This document shows positions 22,606 through 32,288 of a stretch of DNA of 64,000 nt, one piece after another. A program made the translations under genes and the position numbers. Position 1 is the first letter of the stretch; each line of letters starts with the position of its first letter. The notes below the pieces were generated by a model. The model saw nothing but the letters and a program-made list of their open reading frames with translations. It made no database searches and was not told the DNA's origin. This stretch comes from Diplonema papillatum (taxonomy: Eukaryota > Euglenozoa > Diplonemea > Diplonemida > Diplonemidae), in assembly GCA_030068145.1 (NCBI GenBank), contig JAPJBO010000820.1, forward strand, positions 38,979 through 102,978, written 5' to 3'.

Positions 22606-23252
22606 CAATAATCCATTCGTTTCACAACCGTGTAATAATATCTAATAATTTCTGATAAAATCTAATAATTTGGGGCGGATTTCGGAAATCTAATAATAGG
22701 TAATAAGTGATTGTCTGCCAGTTTTCAAGGTAAAAAAACTGGACCCAGCTACCAGGGTACTGCAAACGTATCGAATGAAAGCTAGAATGTACAAACTAAG
22801 CCAGGTATCCCGGCTTAGGTTCGGCTGCATCAGTGTTGGCTTTCGACATACTTCTGTGTGGGTTCGGTAGACCGCCAAAAATTTGACCCAAAATTTGAAA
22901 CAGTTTTCGAACGTCTGAACAAAAACAGATCGATGGCAGCGTACTATCCTCACTCCCGTTAAAACAAAACAGGTTTGAAGGAATTGCGCACAAACAAAAA
23001 GGGACGTAAGTGAAAATGCCCGTTGTACATCGTGACGACATTGATCTTTCTACTGTGAAGTGGAAATACACCAGCAGATCAAAGAAAGGGGGGAAAGGTG
23101 GAAAATGCAGATCAAACGGGAGTAGAATGTGCGCACGCTGATCCGTCTCTTGACTTAGATTGCCGTGTTTGTGAAAGCTGTCGAGGGGCCCCTCCATAGG
23201 TTCTCGCATGATTCGTTCGCCTTTGTAACACTATCCGTTTGTAGTAAACCCC
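22606..23252. other. No gene recognised
   Basis: The first 100 bp are rich in TAATAATTTC / TCTAATAAT. The rest is unique sequence with only short frames. Confidence 0.4.
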
Positions 23253-24645
23253 GTACCTACCCCCCCGTGAACATGTCACCCCCTTTTGTGCAAAAATCCG
23301 CTAGGGGGTGACATACTCAAGGGGGGTGACATACTTAAGGGTTTGCAGAGGTCATCTGAGCCTCGGCTGGGGGGAAACGTCCTTAGCAGCCCTTCTAGGA
23401 CACGACCGAGGCAGAACGCTGGGCCCATGGCAAGGTACCAGATGCTGAAAGACCCGCCCGACTTCCAACCCCAGTTCCTCAGGACCCCCTGCCGGCAGGG
23501 AGACCCTGCCGACGCGCTGGACCTCAACGCAACAAGCAGCAACAAGCTCGGACGACTGGGCATAACGCGTCGCAAGCCGAACCAATGTGCCACATTGACG
23601 ATCGGACGCGTACAAAGCAGACCAGGCACGAACGTGAAGAGAGTGATGATTGAACCGTTGCGCAAAGCAGACCAGTGGCATGAATGACGTAAGTGATACG
23701 TGATTGTCATCATACCGACTTCCCTTACCTACATTGTTCTGTCGGCCAGAGGCTTTTAGCCTAGGAGACCTATTGCGGTTAACGGTACGGCCCGATGCAA
23801 GAGAATGAGATCTCCCGTGATCCACTGCTCTCCTTCTCGCGCACAGCAGACATAATGGCCGCTGTGTCCAGGCCGCTGCTTCCGGCTCAGCATTCGCTCA
23901 AAATTCTGCATTGAACGCCCCTCAGATTGCAAGTGCAAGACACTAGCAACAATTTTACAAACTTCCTTCTCTTGTTCACAGTCCGTGCTTCAGCAAATCG
24001 TGTTGGCAAAATGATAACATTGCGAGGTCTGGATGTGTTTCGAAGTAGGTCGTTCCATCAGGTGCAGCCACCGGGAACAAGCCGAACAATCCACTCTCAA
24101 GAAGTTCCGATGCATCCTGATGGGCGTTTCCTTGAAATTTCTCAGGTATACACTTGCGGATTTGGGACAATGGCGGACAGTGTTCCTGTCTCGACGTCTT
24201 GCTGAAGAAAAGTCGTGAGGTCGTTGCAAGCGTCATTCGCAACCGACGCAATGCGGTTGACCATGTTGTGCATTGAAGGAACTCTAGGATGGCCCCAATT
24301 AGCAGCTGTTGCCCAAGTTTTGAATCCCGCGAAACCTCTCATTTACAACGTTGTTGGCTGCTTCAAGACCACGTGTCACTTCGGCGGTCGCGCAAGCAAC
24401 CAAAGAGGCGAGGATGAACGCTCCGATTAGTCTGCTGCTGTGCATGCTCACCGGTGCTGAGGCGGCGGTGAAAGCGGAAAACTCACCAAAAAAAAAACCG
24501 TTCAAAAAAAAATTCGCTGCGCGGGGCCACTCCCCCCCCCACTGGGACAACAGGACAAAACCTTGAGTATGTCACCCCCCCCTCTCAGGCCTTGGTACTC
24601 AAGGGGTTTTTGGGGGGTGACATGTTCACGGGGGGGGGTAGGTAC
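23253..24645. mobile_element. TIR element carrying a USP-like gene
   Basis: The ends are inverted repeats: GTACCTACCCCCCCGTGAAC at the left, continuing CATGTCACCCCC, with the complement at 24613-24645. A second inverted pair (ACATACTCAAGG / CCTTGAGTATGT) lies just inside. No clear target-site duplication is visible and no transposase is recognised. The interior holds the pieces of a deubiquitinase listed separately, so this looks like a non-autonomous DNA element that captured a gene, or an uncharacterised element. Confidence 0.65.
23756..24445 (-). pseudogene. USP-type deubiquitinase pieces inside the TIR element
   Basis: On the minus strand, in order: a start with a hydrophobic segment (MHSSRLIGAFILASLVACATA), a USP Cys box (FRGIQNLGNSC, about 24316-24345), a QD-type box (GNAHQDASELLESGL, about 24110-24130) and a His box (GHSGHYVCCAREGEQW, about 23870-23825). 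This is the order of the C19 ubiquitin-specific protease family. The pieces are in different frames and the spacing is short, so introns or frameshifts break it. Catalytic Cys and His are present. Confidence 0.5.
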
Positions 24646-25056
24646 ACGTATATTATTTACTCACGGATACTATTTACTTCACGGATACTACCGTACTTGG
24701 AAAAAAGGGTGTGGGCCTCCACCGTCAGGTGGGCCAGGCTAGTTCCGGGGTGGCTCCCTGGGAGGGACAGGGACGGGGTTAGTCACGCCTTAGCAGTCCC
24801 AGGGCCTCTCCCCACCCACCTGTATGTGTTCTCGTGGTCACCGCTACCGCGTTGACCTTTCCCGAGAGAGAGAGAGTGAGTTTGAATAGAGCATCTATTT
24901 GGTATCGGAAAGTAGGTGCGAGATCAGGCTAACCTTGTGCGCTAGCTTCGTTTAACCGAGAATCTAATAATCAGGGCTTACCCCACATTCTCGCTTTCAT
25001 TTTATTTCCATTCTCTTTTTATTCCATACACACACAACTCACACCCCCTCTTCCCA
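24646..25056. other. Upstream region of the gag-like ORF
   Basis: No gene is visible. There is a duplicated TATTTACT-CACGGATACTA motif at 24653-24695 and a GAGAGAGAGAG run at 24863. It may contain the 5' end and promoter of the element whose ORF starts at 25057. Confidence 0.35.
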
Positions 25057-25830
25057 ATGCCTGACTGCGAACACTGTGGAGGAACCTTCGATGCGAAAGG
25101 TCTTACCGGGCATCAAAAAGCATGCAAGAAAAGGCAACGAGATGAGGAAGAGGAGGAAAGAGAGGAGAAAGAAGAAGAAGAAGAACACACCGAGGGGGTA
25201 GAGCCCGGCCTGGCGGCCGTGTTACAGGAGCTCCGGCGGCTCAACTCGAGAGTCGCCGGGCTCGAGGCAGGCCAGGCGAGGAGGCCGGCGAGGGCGACCG
25301 TCGTGTCGCCCCCATCGGAGGGGAGCGACGACGACGGGGCCGAAGGCCTCGACGAGCTCGACGAGCTCGTGCTCCAGCCAAAGAAGTGGCTGGACTTCGG
25401 TCAGACGGGCCCGGTGGCCCGTGAACTTCTCGTGGCTCGACTGAAGGTCGAGCACGAAGAGCTGCTGAGAGGCAGCATGGGACACGAGGCGAAGAGCCTC
25501 CTTGCCCTGTTGGGCAAGTTGCTGAAGGGCGACCTCGAGGCCGCCGTATTCGAAGTGGGCACCCGCCTCCGTGAGCTGGACGGGAGAGCGCGGCGAGGAC
25601 CCCGATGGGGGAGCGAGTTCGCCCGCACCATGCGGGGCCGCAAGCAGGACCCCGACTGGGAGAAAGCGGAGAAGGCGGCCAACAGCCACGCCCGAGGGTG
25701 GGGCGGAGGCTGGAACGCCCACGAACCGCGCGGCCAACGGAGCGCCCCCAGTCGGGGCTCTTCCGGGGCTTCGGCCCGCTCCCGCTCCCCGTCGGGAAAG
25801 GGGGGCAAGGGCGGCCGGGGCCGCAAATGA
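25057..25830 (+). CDS. Gag-like protein with N-terminal CCHC-type finger
   Basis: A 257-residue ORF from a good ATG. It begins with CEHCGGTFDAKGLTGHQKAC (C4, C7, H19, C23), then a long acidic Glu run, a heptad region (LAAVLQELRRLNSRVAGLEA), a helical middle and a basic Ser/Arg/Gly tail (GRGRK). This layout suits the first ORF of a DIRS-like or other retroelement, but I cannot match a family. The ORF at 25882 follows after about 50 bp. The finger resembles the C-terminal fingers of the Penelope-like and OTU ORFs in this window. Confidence 0.5.
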   Translation: MPDCEHCGGTFDAKGLTGHQKACKKRQRDEEEEEREEKEEEEEHTEGVEPGLAAVLQELRRLNSRVAGLEAGQARRPARATVVSPPSEGSDDDGAEGLDELDELVLQPKKWLDFGQTGPVARELLVARLKVEHEELLRGSMGHEAKSLLALLGKLLKGDLEAAVFEVGTRLRELDGRARRGPRWGSEFARTMRGRKQDPDWEKAEKAANSHARGWGGGWNAHEPRGQRSAPSRGSSGASARSRSPSGKGGKGGRGRK

Positions 25831-25881
25831 AGTTGGGCGTGGAACAGTCGGCTGGGATTTGGTCCCCCCAGGCCGAAGACC

Positions 25882-26330
25882 TTGATGGACCCGGCGAGAG
25901 CGAGGCGGCTCCTCGACACTCGTCTGTGGGAGAGCGGCACCGCGAGCGATCAGGCGAAGGCCTTGGTCAAGACCGCACGACAGACGGGGGTGAACTCCGA
26001 CGACCCCCTCCAGATGGCGCAGTACATCGCGCAGCTCGGGCGCGGTCGCCATCACTCCACCGCCACCCGGACGGTGCTAACGAGCTTCCAGCTGTTTCTG
26101 GACTCGGTGCCGTCACCGCCGAAGAGCCTGGCAGACCAGATCGCTGCCTGGGGGGCTTGGCTCATCACCGTGCGTCAGGTTTCCGGCTCGACGGTCGGCA
26201 ACGGACGCTCGCGGAACATATATCTGCAGACGGTGGAGTCGCTGTGGTACGATAGCAAGTACCTGACCAACCGGATAACGGCCCACCTCAAACCCACCCA
26301 CACTGGCCACTGGGCAGCTTTCTGTGCTCG
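25882..26330 (+). CDS. Possible tyrosine-recombinase N-terminal segment, fused in frame to hAT sequence
   Basis: Residues 1 to about 140 of an ORF running to 26697. The sequence (AQYIAQLGRGRHHSTATRTV ... WGAWLITVRQVSGSTVGNG) has the helical, Arg-rich look of a tyrosine-recombinase core-binding domain; no catalytic domain follows. The frame instead continues into hAT-type sequence. This is probably the truncated end of the element starting at 25057, joined to a hAT remnant. Confidence 0.3.
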
Positions 26331-28083
26331 GGAGAAGCGCGACCGTGTGTTCGGGGCACTGGGCGAAGTACGCAGCTTATCGGTGAAGAACGTGGAGCAG
26401 AAGACGAGGGTGGACAAGCTCCTAAATACGCAAGAGCTGGAACAACTTGCTACCCAGGTTACTGAGTGTACTGTGAAAGAGATCTCCGCGTCCCCGTGCT
26501 GGGCGTTTCTAGCAGATGAAACCATGGACACCAAGAAACTGGCACGGGGTGTTTGTAAGGTACCTGGTCCGGCGTACCCCAGACTCTCCCCTTCAGGTGA
26601 AGGAGTCATTCGTCTGCTGTCGCCCCCTCCGAGGAGCTCCAAATGCACGCAATGTGAAGGACCATATCGTCTCAGCGTTGGAGGCCATCGGGATTAACTC
26701 TTGGCGGACTTGTGTTGGGTGCTGTACTGACGGGTGCAATGTGATGTCCGGGAATGAAGGCGGCGTCAGGACTCTCGTAACCAAGGAAGAGAGTGGGTTT
26801 TTGGTGTGGATCTGGTGTTGTGCGCACTGCCTGAATTTGGCTTGCAACGACGTCAGCGGAGCCGACCACCAGGTCGTCAACAATGCCCGGGCAATGATCT
26901 GTTCGACGTACAGCGTCCTTTACCGCGGCAGAGGCGATGGTTCGAGGAAGCTTCGGACTCTGCACGAGGCAGTGCAGGCGGCCACCGCACTTAACAACTT
27001 CTCGTGGTGGAGGGAGCTGGAAGTAGGGGCGGTAGCAGACACCCGGTGGGTGTCCCATGAGAGGGCAGCCACAACAATTGTGCGGGTGTTGCGGGGGCTT
27101 TAGGTCGCATTGGTGACCTTGGCAGATCCAGCTTCGGGAGAGGTGCCTGCGGGGGTGAACGATCTGCTCGCACAGTATCGCTCGCCATCGAATGTGTTGG
27201 GGATTTTCTTCTTTGCAGCACTCTGTCCGATGCTCAGCAAGATGAGCAGCCTGTTGCAGAGCGCATGCTTCTGCTACTTCGACCTCCCCTCTGTTCGTCG
27301 GCAGTATGTCGGGAAGATAGAGCATTGCGCGACTCTCCGCAGGCCTTCGCTGAATACTACAACTGCCACGTTGTAATCAACGCGGCTTACAATGAATTGG
27401 CAGGCTTCGCTCCTATCAACGCGGCATTTGTTGTTGCATACCACGCTGAGCACGCCCGCCCCTACCTCGACGCCCTGATAGTCGCAATCAACAAGCGGCT
27501 CGAATCATCTCCTCTGCTGACCGCGATGAGCAGCCTCTTCGACGTTGCGGGCCCGGTTCTTCGCCCTGGCGGTGACGAGACTATAGCACTTGCTCATCTG
27601 AGGACCATCCTCAGCTTCTACAAGCAACCACGGCAGCTGAAGACTTCCAATGGCGGCCCCCGTACGTGTATTTCAGTCAGCTATTTGTACAGAATGCCGA
27701 ATCTGAATTACCTGGTGTTCTTACTGCTTTCAGAGCTCTGTATCAGAATCTCTCGGACGATCCTGTGTCAAAGCGGTATTCAAACACAGTCCGCCTGTTC
27801 CTTGACCGCCGTGACCTCCGTGAACATTTCCCAAGTCACAGAAATAATAAGCATCTCGCTCTTGATGCCCCTGGCAAATGCGAGCCCTGAGCGTCTGTTT
27901 TCAATGCTCAAATTGCTGAAGACCCGGCTTCGAGCAAACATGAGCGATGATTCGCTGCACGAGCTCCTGACACTTCTCCTAGTGGCAGAATACAGCGATA
28001 CAGACGGCCTTGCGGAGAACCTCATGCGCACCTTTGTGGATGCATTCAGAGGAACACAGACAGCAGAAATTTTGCCCATTTGA
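26331..28083 (+). pseudogene. hAT-superfamily transposase remnant
   Basis: Blocks in order: SPCWAFLADETMDTKKLA (the catalytic-Asp region ADETTD), CCTDGCNVMSGNEGGV with WCCAHCLNLACND, VADTRWVSHERA, and the C-terminal dimerisation box ANASPERLFSMLKLLKTRLR. Spacing and order are those of hAT transposases. A 37-bp GT-AG segment (about 26560-26596) would restore frame between the first two blocks and could be a small intron. An in-frame TAG at 27101 and a shift near 27340 show decay. Confidence 0.75.
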
Positions 28084-28259
28084 TGAATATGTCACCGCTC
28101 GCGACTGGATTATGAGCTGGCGGAAGTCCCAGATGGAGTAGTAACTGAGTCATTCTTCAGGGCAATGCATCGCGCTTGCATCGGGCCATCGAAACTTACT
28201 GCCCTTGGTGCATTTTCCCCTTCCGTTCTGAGTGTCGTGGAGCCGCCTCCCACGTGATG

Positions 28260-28560
28260 TAAGCCGTGGTTACTTTGACAGCCCGACTAGCACCCAACCC
28301 CACAGGGAACAGAAGCATTTGGAAAACCTCCGAAAAGCTTGATCCAGACTGGTGGAGGTTGAAAAAACGCCCGCAAAATGTGTCGCCAAACTGACGGGGT
28401 GACCATAATTGACCCATAAAGGACCCATGAAGACCCCTCTTTTGCCGAACGAAGTTGTGGAGATGTGTCGGCTCTGCCCCAAGACGCCGTACATCGGCGA
28501 AAACGGCACTGAAACACCGCTCAAAACCACCCCATAGTAACGGTCTAAATCTGCAACCAT
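28260..28560. repeat. Dispersed repeat shared with 50150-50400
   Basis: Both copies contain GCACCCAAC-ACAGG-AA, CATT-GGAAA-CC-CCGAAA and AAAACGCCCGCAAAATG in the same order and orientation. A 25-bp direct duplication of TAACGGTCTAAATCTGCAA lies at 28537-28580. There is no coding function. Confidence 0.65.
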
Positions 28561-28739
28561 AGTAACGGTCTAAATCTGCAAATCCCGGAAGCCTTCAAAC
28601 TAATACCCTGTGCACACAACACCGCGGTGAAAAAAAATACAGGGGATAGTCCCTCAAGGTTTCATTCCCCACTTTGGGAGCCGTACACTCCCCTCTTTAC
28701 AACTTTCTATTTTCTATTTTGCATCCCTTTCCTGGACGA

Positions 28740-29045
28740 CATCTTCCTCGAAGAAGACTTGATGCTAGCATCAACCATGCATGAGAGGCAGTGCTCTGCC
28801 TAAACATTAAACTAAGATTTCCCCCCCCCCATGGCATAGAGAAAGAAGAACTACTCTACGGCACCAGAAAGTCCAAAAAACCATGGTAAAGAAAGTAGAA
28901 GGAGAAAAAAGAAGTTGTCGACAACGAAAGAAAGAAAAGAACAGAAAATAGGACTCTGCATTCCGCGAAGAAGACTTGATGCTAGCATCAAACACATGAG
29001 AGGCAAGTAGCGCCTGAACACGAAGCTAAGATTTTCCCCCCTACT
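28740..29045. repeat. Direct duplication around GAAGAAGACTTGATGCTAGC
   Basis: Two copies (about 28748-28830 and 28968-29042) share the motif, the short palindrome TGATGCTAGCATCA, ATGAGAGGCA and an AGATTTyCCCCC end. They are separated by an A/G-rich stretch. Confidence 0.75.
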
Positions 29046-29099
29046 ACAACAAACCAGACTCACACCGCAGTCCTGTCTGCAGACACTCAGGTTCCACGC

Positions 29100-29442
29100 T
29101 GATGATGGTCCGCCTTATGTGTCCGTGGCTTAAAGGACCGAAACACGGCGCAGACGGGACCAGTGCGGTGTTGAGCACATACCCGCACATATCCATTCCA
29201 AGCACGTTCTTGCAATCCCACCCACACCCCCATTTTTCCCCTTTCTTTTTATTTACTTTTTCCCGCCCGATGTCGCTGATGACTAACGGACCGCCGGACC
29301 CGTCCCAACGGGGGTGCTTATGGAAGTTGCAATGAAGGCTTAGACCGGTACGGGCTACATGGCAACCCCTGCTCAATAGTGCTCGCCTGCCTTGATGGCA
29401 CTTGCACCTTAAAGAACTCAATGCTCAACATGTAGAATCGCT
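29100..29442 (+). repeat. 3' end of a third Penelope-like element (inverted orientation)
   Basis: GATGACTAACGGACCG, CCCGTCCCAACGGG and GAAGGCTTAGACCGGTACGG with GCTACATGGCAA match the 3' flank of the element at 56981-61476 (56530-56960), but in plus orientation. The coding part of this copy is not present. It abuts a LINE remnant. Confidence 0.65.
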
Positions 29443-30088
29443 GTGAAGTACGGACTGGAGCCGTGCGGTCACGACTGGGCAGGCGGTCCCCTCGACGATG
29501 TAAAACGAAACGGTGAACCGTACTTGCCACTGGGCAAGTCCCCAGCAGAGCGGAACCACGATATCCGCTCCGACCTGAAGACGCGGCTGCGGGCGAGACT
29601 CGTCGCGAGGCGCGGCAGTTATGCCGGCATCGCCGACGTCGACCTTGACGCCACCAACGCGCTGTGGAAATCGCGGGCCTGCCCACCCCAGACCGCGCGG
29701 CTTATCAGAGTGGCGATCGCCGGAGGCGTCAACACGGCGCAGCACACTTCGCGGATGCATCAGGGAGGTGACCCCGCATGTACGAGCTGCGGCAACGGGA
29801 GCGTCGAGGACGAGGCGCACATCTTCTGGCGGTGCGGTGCCTACATCCCGATCCGCGCGAAAGCAGAGTACGCGGTGCCTCCTCGAGCACGGAATTGCTA
29901 CGACGCGCACGAGAGATCTGGTCGGGCCGGTTCAATCCCTCATGGCGGAGATCCTGGCAGAACGTGCGAGGCACGTCAACCAAGAATGGAAGGACCGCAA
30001 AGCGAGAACTCCGTGGGAGCTTTGCGGGCAGAATCCGGTGCGAAGGTACGATTTCCCGTATCAGCGGATCGCATCCTTTGACCCATGA
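29443..30088 (+). pseudogene. C-terminal fragment of a LINE ORF2
   Basis: The frame contains RLIRVAIAGGVNTAQH and a Cys-His cluster CTSCGNGSVEDEAHIFWRC, a common end of LINE ORF2 proteins (CxxC...HxxxxC). After a shift near 29900 it continues as SLMAEILAERARHVNQEWK to the stop near 30086. No RT remains. The finger resembles that at 53450-53510. Confidence 0.6.
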
Positions 30089-31010
30089 AAGAGGGAGCAG
30101 CAACGGCAAATGACACCGGTGGTGGTCACCTTCAACCACGGGTGTCCACGAACAAGCGGCTCAATATACAAGCGCTTTTTGGCGGGGATGAGTGCGAGTT
30201 CCGAGGGAGTGGGGTAAAGTTGGGACATGGCTACCGGCTCAGGTTCCGGGCGGTTTGCTAGTACTTGCTTGAAGTGCAAGTGGGCCTCGTGTTCGTGAAC
30301 GAAAGGGTAGGTGGTGGGGGTCTGGTACTTCTGGCGGCCGAACGTGTACTCATCGGGGGTCCGTCGTGTGCGCTCACAGATTTCCAAATTCACCGCATTC
30401 TCCGCTTGTGTGTATGCGGCTTCGTTTTGCTGTATGAGGCGGCGGATGCGCGCGTCTTCTGCGGCGCCTGGGTCAAAAGCCCTTTCAACCGCCGGGCCAA
30501 TCTGTGGGCGGGACGGCCCCGGGCCAAGGCTGGTCTCCCCTGCTACCATACACGACAGCCCCGCTGCCACCAACGCCCCTCGAAATGTATTCGAACTCCA
30601 GATGCTTGCCGATTTGTGGCTGTGCATGAGCAGTTCACCCAAAGACTGACGGAGAGCCGGGAGCTGCTTATCGTCCGCTGTGATCCGTTCGTCGTAGACC
30701 ACGATTGTCATCAACAGAATCTCCGACGCCCAATTCTGCCACCCGCCAGTGGTGAACCCCCTGGCTCTCCCCTGTACCTTCAGATACTCCTTCACTGTGC
30801 TGGCACCCCCTCCAAAAGCACTCAGGTTTGCCTTCGTCCACTGGGCGTACTCCTGTGCTCACCTTTTACCCGGTCCCCGCGCACTGCGGGCAGCTGCGTA
30901 GCTGGTTTCGGCTTCTTGCTGTCGGTGGGTTCACGCGGCAGCAGCCAGTTCTCGATGCTCTGGCTCATCTGAGCAGTCTTGCGCTTCTGACCAGACTGGG
31001 ATGGCTTCAT
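30061..31010 (-). pseudogene. Possible N-terminal part of a TTF-finger transposase
   Basis: Two frames: 31010-30822 (basic start, KRKTAQMSQSIENWL) and 30795-30061. The second ends in RGHPWLKVTTTGVICRCCSLF, which resembles the TTF-type zinc finger of hAT-related transposase genes. It stops abruptly where the oppositely oriented LINE fragment begins, so it appears truncated. The middle (about 190 residues) is helical and charged with no family match. The assignment is tentative. Confidence 0.3.
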
Positions 31011-31980
31011 TTTTTGTTAGGGGGGTTGTGGGTTGTGGTCGGATGGCTGTGATGAATGTAGATGAGTTGAAGTGAGCGAGTTCGTTTGACGAGCTGAAGG
31101 TACAGAAGCTACAGCAAAGTACGTTGAAGTATGTTACTGTTTTGAGGGCATTGTCTCGTGTGGGTTTGTGAATCGTGCTCGGTTCCTAGAAGGAGCACGG
31201 GTCGATGAGCAGTCTGGTTTATATGGAGAGGGCTTTCACTTGTCGGGGGGGCATGGGTGTGGTTCGTTTGGTTGTGGATGCGGTTGTGGTACTCAATTCA
31301 AAGCTCATTCGAACGACGTTCTCGTCGCAACTTCAGAAGACAAGGCCCCTCGTTTCGAAGTCACGAAAAGGTTCAACGCAGGCCGGACCCAGCAGCGCCT
31401 CCGGCGCCTCCAGCCCCACACTGGCCCCGCCTGCGGTGTGGGACTGCAGGCGCCCGGGGCACCCCGGCCAGCCCCACACTGCTGGACCAGCCAGCCCCAG
31501 AGCCCTCACACTGCCTCCAGCGCACCACCCCCCAGTGCTGATGCTAAGGCCCCTAAACTCGGCATCGTTGTCAGCCGGACGGCAACGAGGGGTGGGTGGG
31601 TACCCACTCGGCACCGGGGGGTCTGGGAAATACCCCAAAAACAGCCCCCAAAACGACCCACCCCCCCCCCACCCAACCCTTGAAAGTAGTGCCCCGTGGC
31701 GGTTGGTTACGAACCACAATCCCCCCTTTTTTTAAAAAACGAATGAAGGAAGGAAAAAACATGAAACCAAGTTGTGCTCGCACCGGAACAGGACTCCAAA
31801 GGACCCACTGATGAGCTCTGACTTTGGATTGGTCTGCGTTCAAGAGCGAAACATGAGACGAAGAACGAGGTGCACACACAGGGGATTAGTTTCTAGCGTT
31901 TATTGTGGTTTAGAGGTTCGGTGTTTTAGGGTCTCCGGTTGACCATTGAGGCTGTGAGGCGGGTGTTATGTGGGTAGTAG
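31011..31980. other. No gene recognised
   Basis: The region has GC-rich and C-run sequence (31640-31670) and a T-run at 31725. Plus-strand frames near 31168-31735 overlap in three frames and are proline-rich; I do not support any. At 31890 the motif TAGCGTTTATTGTGGTTTAGAGGTTCG repeats a stretch at 17381-17405 downstream of the FBF1-like donor. Confidence 0.35.
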
Positions 31981-32288
31981 GTATGCTTAAATACGGCTAG
32001 CCATGTTTGTAAGTGTTGCGACCGACACCAAGAAGAAATTCGCTTTGAATTTAGTCTTGGGCCCCCCACGCGCATGCATGTTGAGCAGGGGTTGCCATGC
32101 AGCTCGTATCGGTCTGTAATATGCGTTCTTACTTCCTTTGGGTTGAGGAGGACGTGCGGTGGGAGGGTCGGGTAGTAGAAAGAGAAGGTGAAGGGCTAAA
32201 AAAAAAATATTTCTTTTTGCGTAAGTGGCGACTGCTTGTTGTCCTCCGCAGTTAAGGTACTCTGAATACACTCTGGCATCGTGGCTGG
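31981..32288 (-). other. 3' untranslated region of Penelope-like element 1
   Basis: TTGCGACCGACACCA, GGGCCCCCCACG and ATGTTGAGCAGGG-TTGCCATG match 56540-56640 downstream of the second Penelope-like element in the same relation to the ORF. This defines a shared 3' UTR for the family. Confidence 0.65.

Noticed and set aside
21420..22645. Six overlapping ORFs of about 150-380 codons on both strands
   Set aside because: They are a by-product of a 36-bp stop-free repeat; no codon bias, start context or protein family supports any of them.
29095..29160. Hammerhead ribozyme-like CTGATGA ... GGTCC/GGACC ... GAAAC, as often found in Penelope-like elements
   Set aside because: Stem II would need an extra unpaired base next to the core, stem I is not visible, and stem III would be only about 3 bp with a large loop. 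The conserved CGCTGATGACTAACGG of the Penelope 3' UTRs lacks the GAAA box.
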